Source: an uncultured Pseudanabaenaceae cyanobacterium
GTDB taxonomy: Bacteria; Cyanobacteriota; Cyanobacteriia; PCC-9006; JAAUQQ01
Direction of reading: 5' to 3'
NCBI GenBank assembly: GCA_938015405.1
Contig: CALLPZ010000555.1
Span: forward strand, 1 to 14,966
DNA: 14,966 nt
The position numbers and the translations under genes were made by a program. Each line of letters starts with the position of its first letter. The first letter of the stretch is position 1. Positions 13,666-14,966 of this stretch are shown here, piece by piece. The notes beneath the pieces were generated by a model, which was given only the letters and a program-made list of their open reading frames with translations, ran no database searches and was not told the origin of the DNA.

Positions 13666-14051
13666 AATACTTTGCCCCCTAAACCAACAGAACGGACAGA
13701 CATAACGCCCAGATTCTCTGGCTTAGGACCTTGATGAATATGAGAAGGATGGAATGAACATCGCGTTTTATCTGGCCAAGCCAAACCCACGATGACAAGC
13801 AACAAACCAAGCTAAAGCTGCGGTCTCACCACAGGTGGTCCAGTTACAACGGATCTGAGCCAAGACGATCAATCAGCCTGCGATAGCTGTCTTAGAACAA
13901 TTTTCGAAAGTCTCGCAGGCATTCCGGAACGAATAGGCGTATCTAGTCTGCTTTCAGCAGAAAGACGGAGCGCCCAGCAAGCATCTTGGTCATCGCATGG
14001 TTTGGCATCAAACGAAAGGAGACTTCTTGAGACCCATCCAAACCTTGATTC
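13666..14051. other. Spacer with long-range inverted repeat
   Basis: This 386-bp spacer lies between the sbcD stop and the start of the phosphatase gene, both on the minus strand. It holds a perfect 8-bp inverted repeat, GCCTGCGA at 13876-13883 and TCGCAGGC at 13913-13920, with a 29-base loop containing the palindrome TTCGAA. There is also a TCTGCT-TTC-AGCAGA hairpin near 13948-13962. Neither is followed by a T-run on either strand, so no sbcD terminator is evident. No believable ORF was seen. Confidence 0.45.
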
Positions 14052-14966
14052 TTAGAGCAATCGCAGCTGGGTTTGTTCCGCAGGCATGGAATCGTAGGCA
14101 GCGATCGCTTCCTTCACTCCAATACCATCCCCCACCAAACGGCCCGCATCCACCGTCCAAGCCTCCCCCTGAAGCAGAGCCTCCGCTGCGGCCATCAAAT
14201 CCGGAGCCAAGCTCTCTAAGTCCTCTCGATGTTCTAAATAGGTCCCCAAGGCCTCTAGGGGATTCAAATGCTGGTCGGCCCCCAGTTGTGGCATGCGGGG
14301 ACGCATTAGCTGACTCACCAGCTCTGGCTGAATACTGTAGCTATGACAATCCTGTAAGGCGAGATGCAGGGCGCGATCGTCAATTTCCGGCAGTTGCTCC
14401 GGCGCAATTTGATAGATGAGGCGGACGATCGCACCCTCTAAATCCTGCTTGGCGATTCCTTCGGAAGCTTGCGCAGCAATCGCCTGCTCCAAAGCTCCTT
14501 GGGGATCGGTTTCCTGGGAAACATCCCGCTTAATCGTCATAAAAGGCCTGACCGACAAAGGCTGAAACTCAAAGTCCGCCTGCCCTTTCTGCAGCTCAAT
14601 CCAAATAAAGCCTTTCTCTTCCTTCTCCTCACTAAAGTCCACCCGCTCAATACTGCCGGGATAGACCACGGGTGGCTTCTCACAGAGCACCTGATGACGA
14701 TGGACATGGCCCAGGGCCACATAGTCAAAACAATCCCGCGCAATCAGGGACAGCGGCAAGGTAAAGCCTTTTCCCACCGCCAAAAAGCGCTCCGCCCCCA
14801 CCATCGCCGTGTCCACCATGGCGTGACCGAGCAAAACAGTTGGTAGCGCTGGGTTTAGCTGACGAATCTCGCCCTCCAAGGCAATCCGCAATCGGTCTAG
14901 CAATTGCTCATTCACCGCTGAGATGGACAATCCATCGGTTTCCGGTCGGGTCATCAGGGTGGAGCG
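14052..14966 (-). CDS. sbcD: Exonuclease SbcD, C-terminal part (partial)
   Basis: SbcD (Mre11-type) is the nuclease subunit of the SbcCD complex, which opens DNA hairpins and processes blocked double-strand ends. The frame is open to the right window edge, with codons for RSTL before the ATG at 14954, so that ATG is internal and the N-terminal part with the first metal-binding motifs is outside. The visible part begins in the metallophosphatase domain: LPTVLLGHAMVDTAMVGAER (catalytic GHA/H region), DYVALGHVHRHQVL (the GH-x-H motif) and VVYPGSIERVDFSEEKEEKG (PGS-xxR-xDF, typical of SbcD). The capping and C-terminal regions follow. About 304 residues are visible of a family near 400-420. sbcC usually lies next to sbcD but is not downstream here; the next gene on this strand is the CX5R phosphatase after 386 bases. 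Confidence 0.93.
   Translation of the reverse strand, partial: RSTLMTRPETDGLSISAVNEQLLDRLRIALEGEIRQLNPALPTVLLGHAMVDTAMVGAERFLAVGKGFTLPLSLIARDCFDYVALGHVHRHQVLCEKPPVVYPGSIERVDFSEEKEEKGFIWIELQKGQADFEFQPLSVRPFMTIKRDVSQETDPQGALEQAIAAQASEGIAKQDLEGAIVRLIYQIAPEQLPEIDDRALHLALQDCHSYSIQPELVSQLMRPRMPQLGADQHLNPLEALGTYLEHREDLESLAPDLMAAAEALLQGEAWTVDAGRLVGDGIGVKEAIAAYDSMPAEQTQLRLL

Noticed and set aside
1760..14108. Repeated GCGATCGC octamers as CRISPR or regulatory repeats
   Set aside because: They are scattered singly inside and between genes at irregular distances, as expected for the HIP1 octamer of cyanobacterial genomes.
13997..14419. 140-codon plus-strand ORF preceded by AAAGGAGA
   Set aside because: It overlaps the sbcD coding region on the other strand and is a Pro-rich low-complexity translation typical of antisense frames.

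Overview
The window looks like chromosomal DNA of a cyanobacterium. It carries the N-terminal half of magnesium-chelatase subunit H (chlH) and the ferredoxin-thioredoxin reductase variable chain (ftrV), both tied to oxygenic photosynthesis. The octamer GCGATCGC (HIP1) occurs at least 13 times in 15 kb (for example at 1760, 2501, 4649, 7579, 8042, 8313, 9051, 11593 and 14101), far above chance and typical of cyanobacteria. I see no transposase, integrase, CRISPR array, tRNA or rRNA. The coding content is mostly ordinary core genome, and the more unusual signals are small or lie between genes.

Layout: chlH (minus, cut by the left edge) and a GNAT acetyltransferase (plus) are divergent around a 377-bp spacer. 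A minus-strand pair follows, a short NfeD membrane protein and then an SPFH/stomatin protein, ending in a clear intrinsic terminator. A 540-bp divergent spacer leads to a membrane-anchored PP2C phosphatase (plus) and then ftrV (plus). ftrV converges on a small hypothetical gene across a segment with two mutually exclusive perfect hairpins. Next comes a probable free-standing small RNA on the plus strand, facing the 3' end of folC. Minus-strand genes for FolC, ArgD, an exported-looking SAM methyltransferase, a dual-specificity-type phosphatase and SbcD (cut by the right edge) fill the rest.

Functionally this is a mosaic rather than one pathway: chlorophyll synthesis (chlH), light-dependent redox control (ftrV), membrane quality control (NfeD-SPFH), protein dephosphorylation (PP2C and a CX5R phosphatase), folate and arginine metabolism, and DNA repair (sbcD). 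The nfeD-SPFH pair is a recognised gene partnership. argD and folC are adjacent but separated by a terminator.

The points most worth follow-up are: the small RNA candidate at 8489-8581; the competing hairpins after ftrV; a palindromic element of about 150 bp inserted in frame inside folC; a 30-codon ORF with a strong ribosome-binding site at 12632-12724; a methyltransferase with a signal peptide; and a possible degenerate-kinase-like N-terminal region on the PP2C phosphatase. I found no convincing multi-gene novel system.
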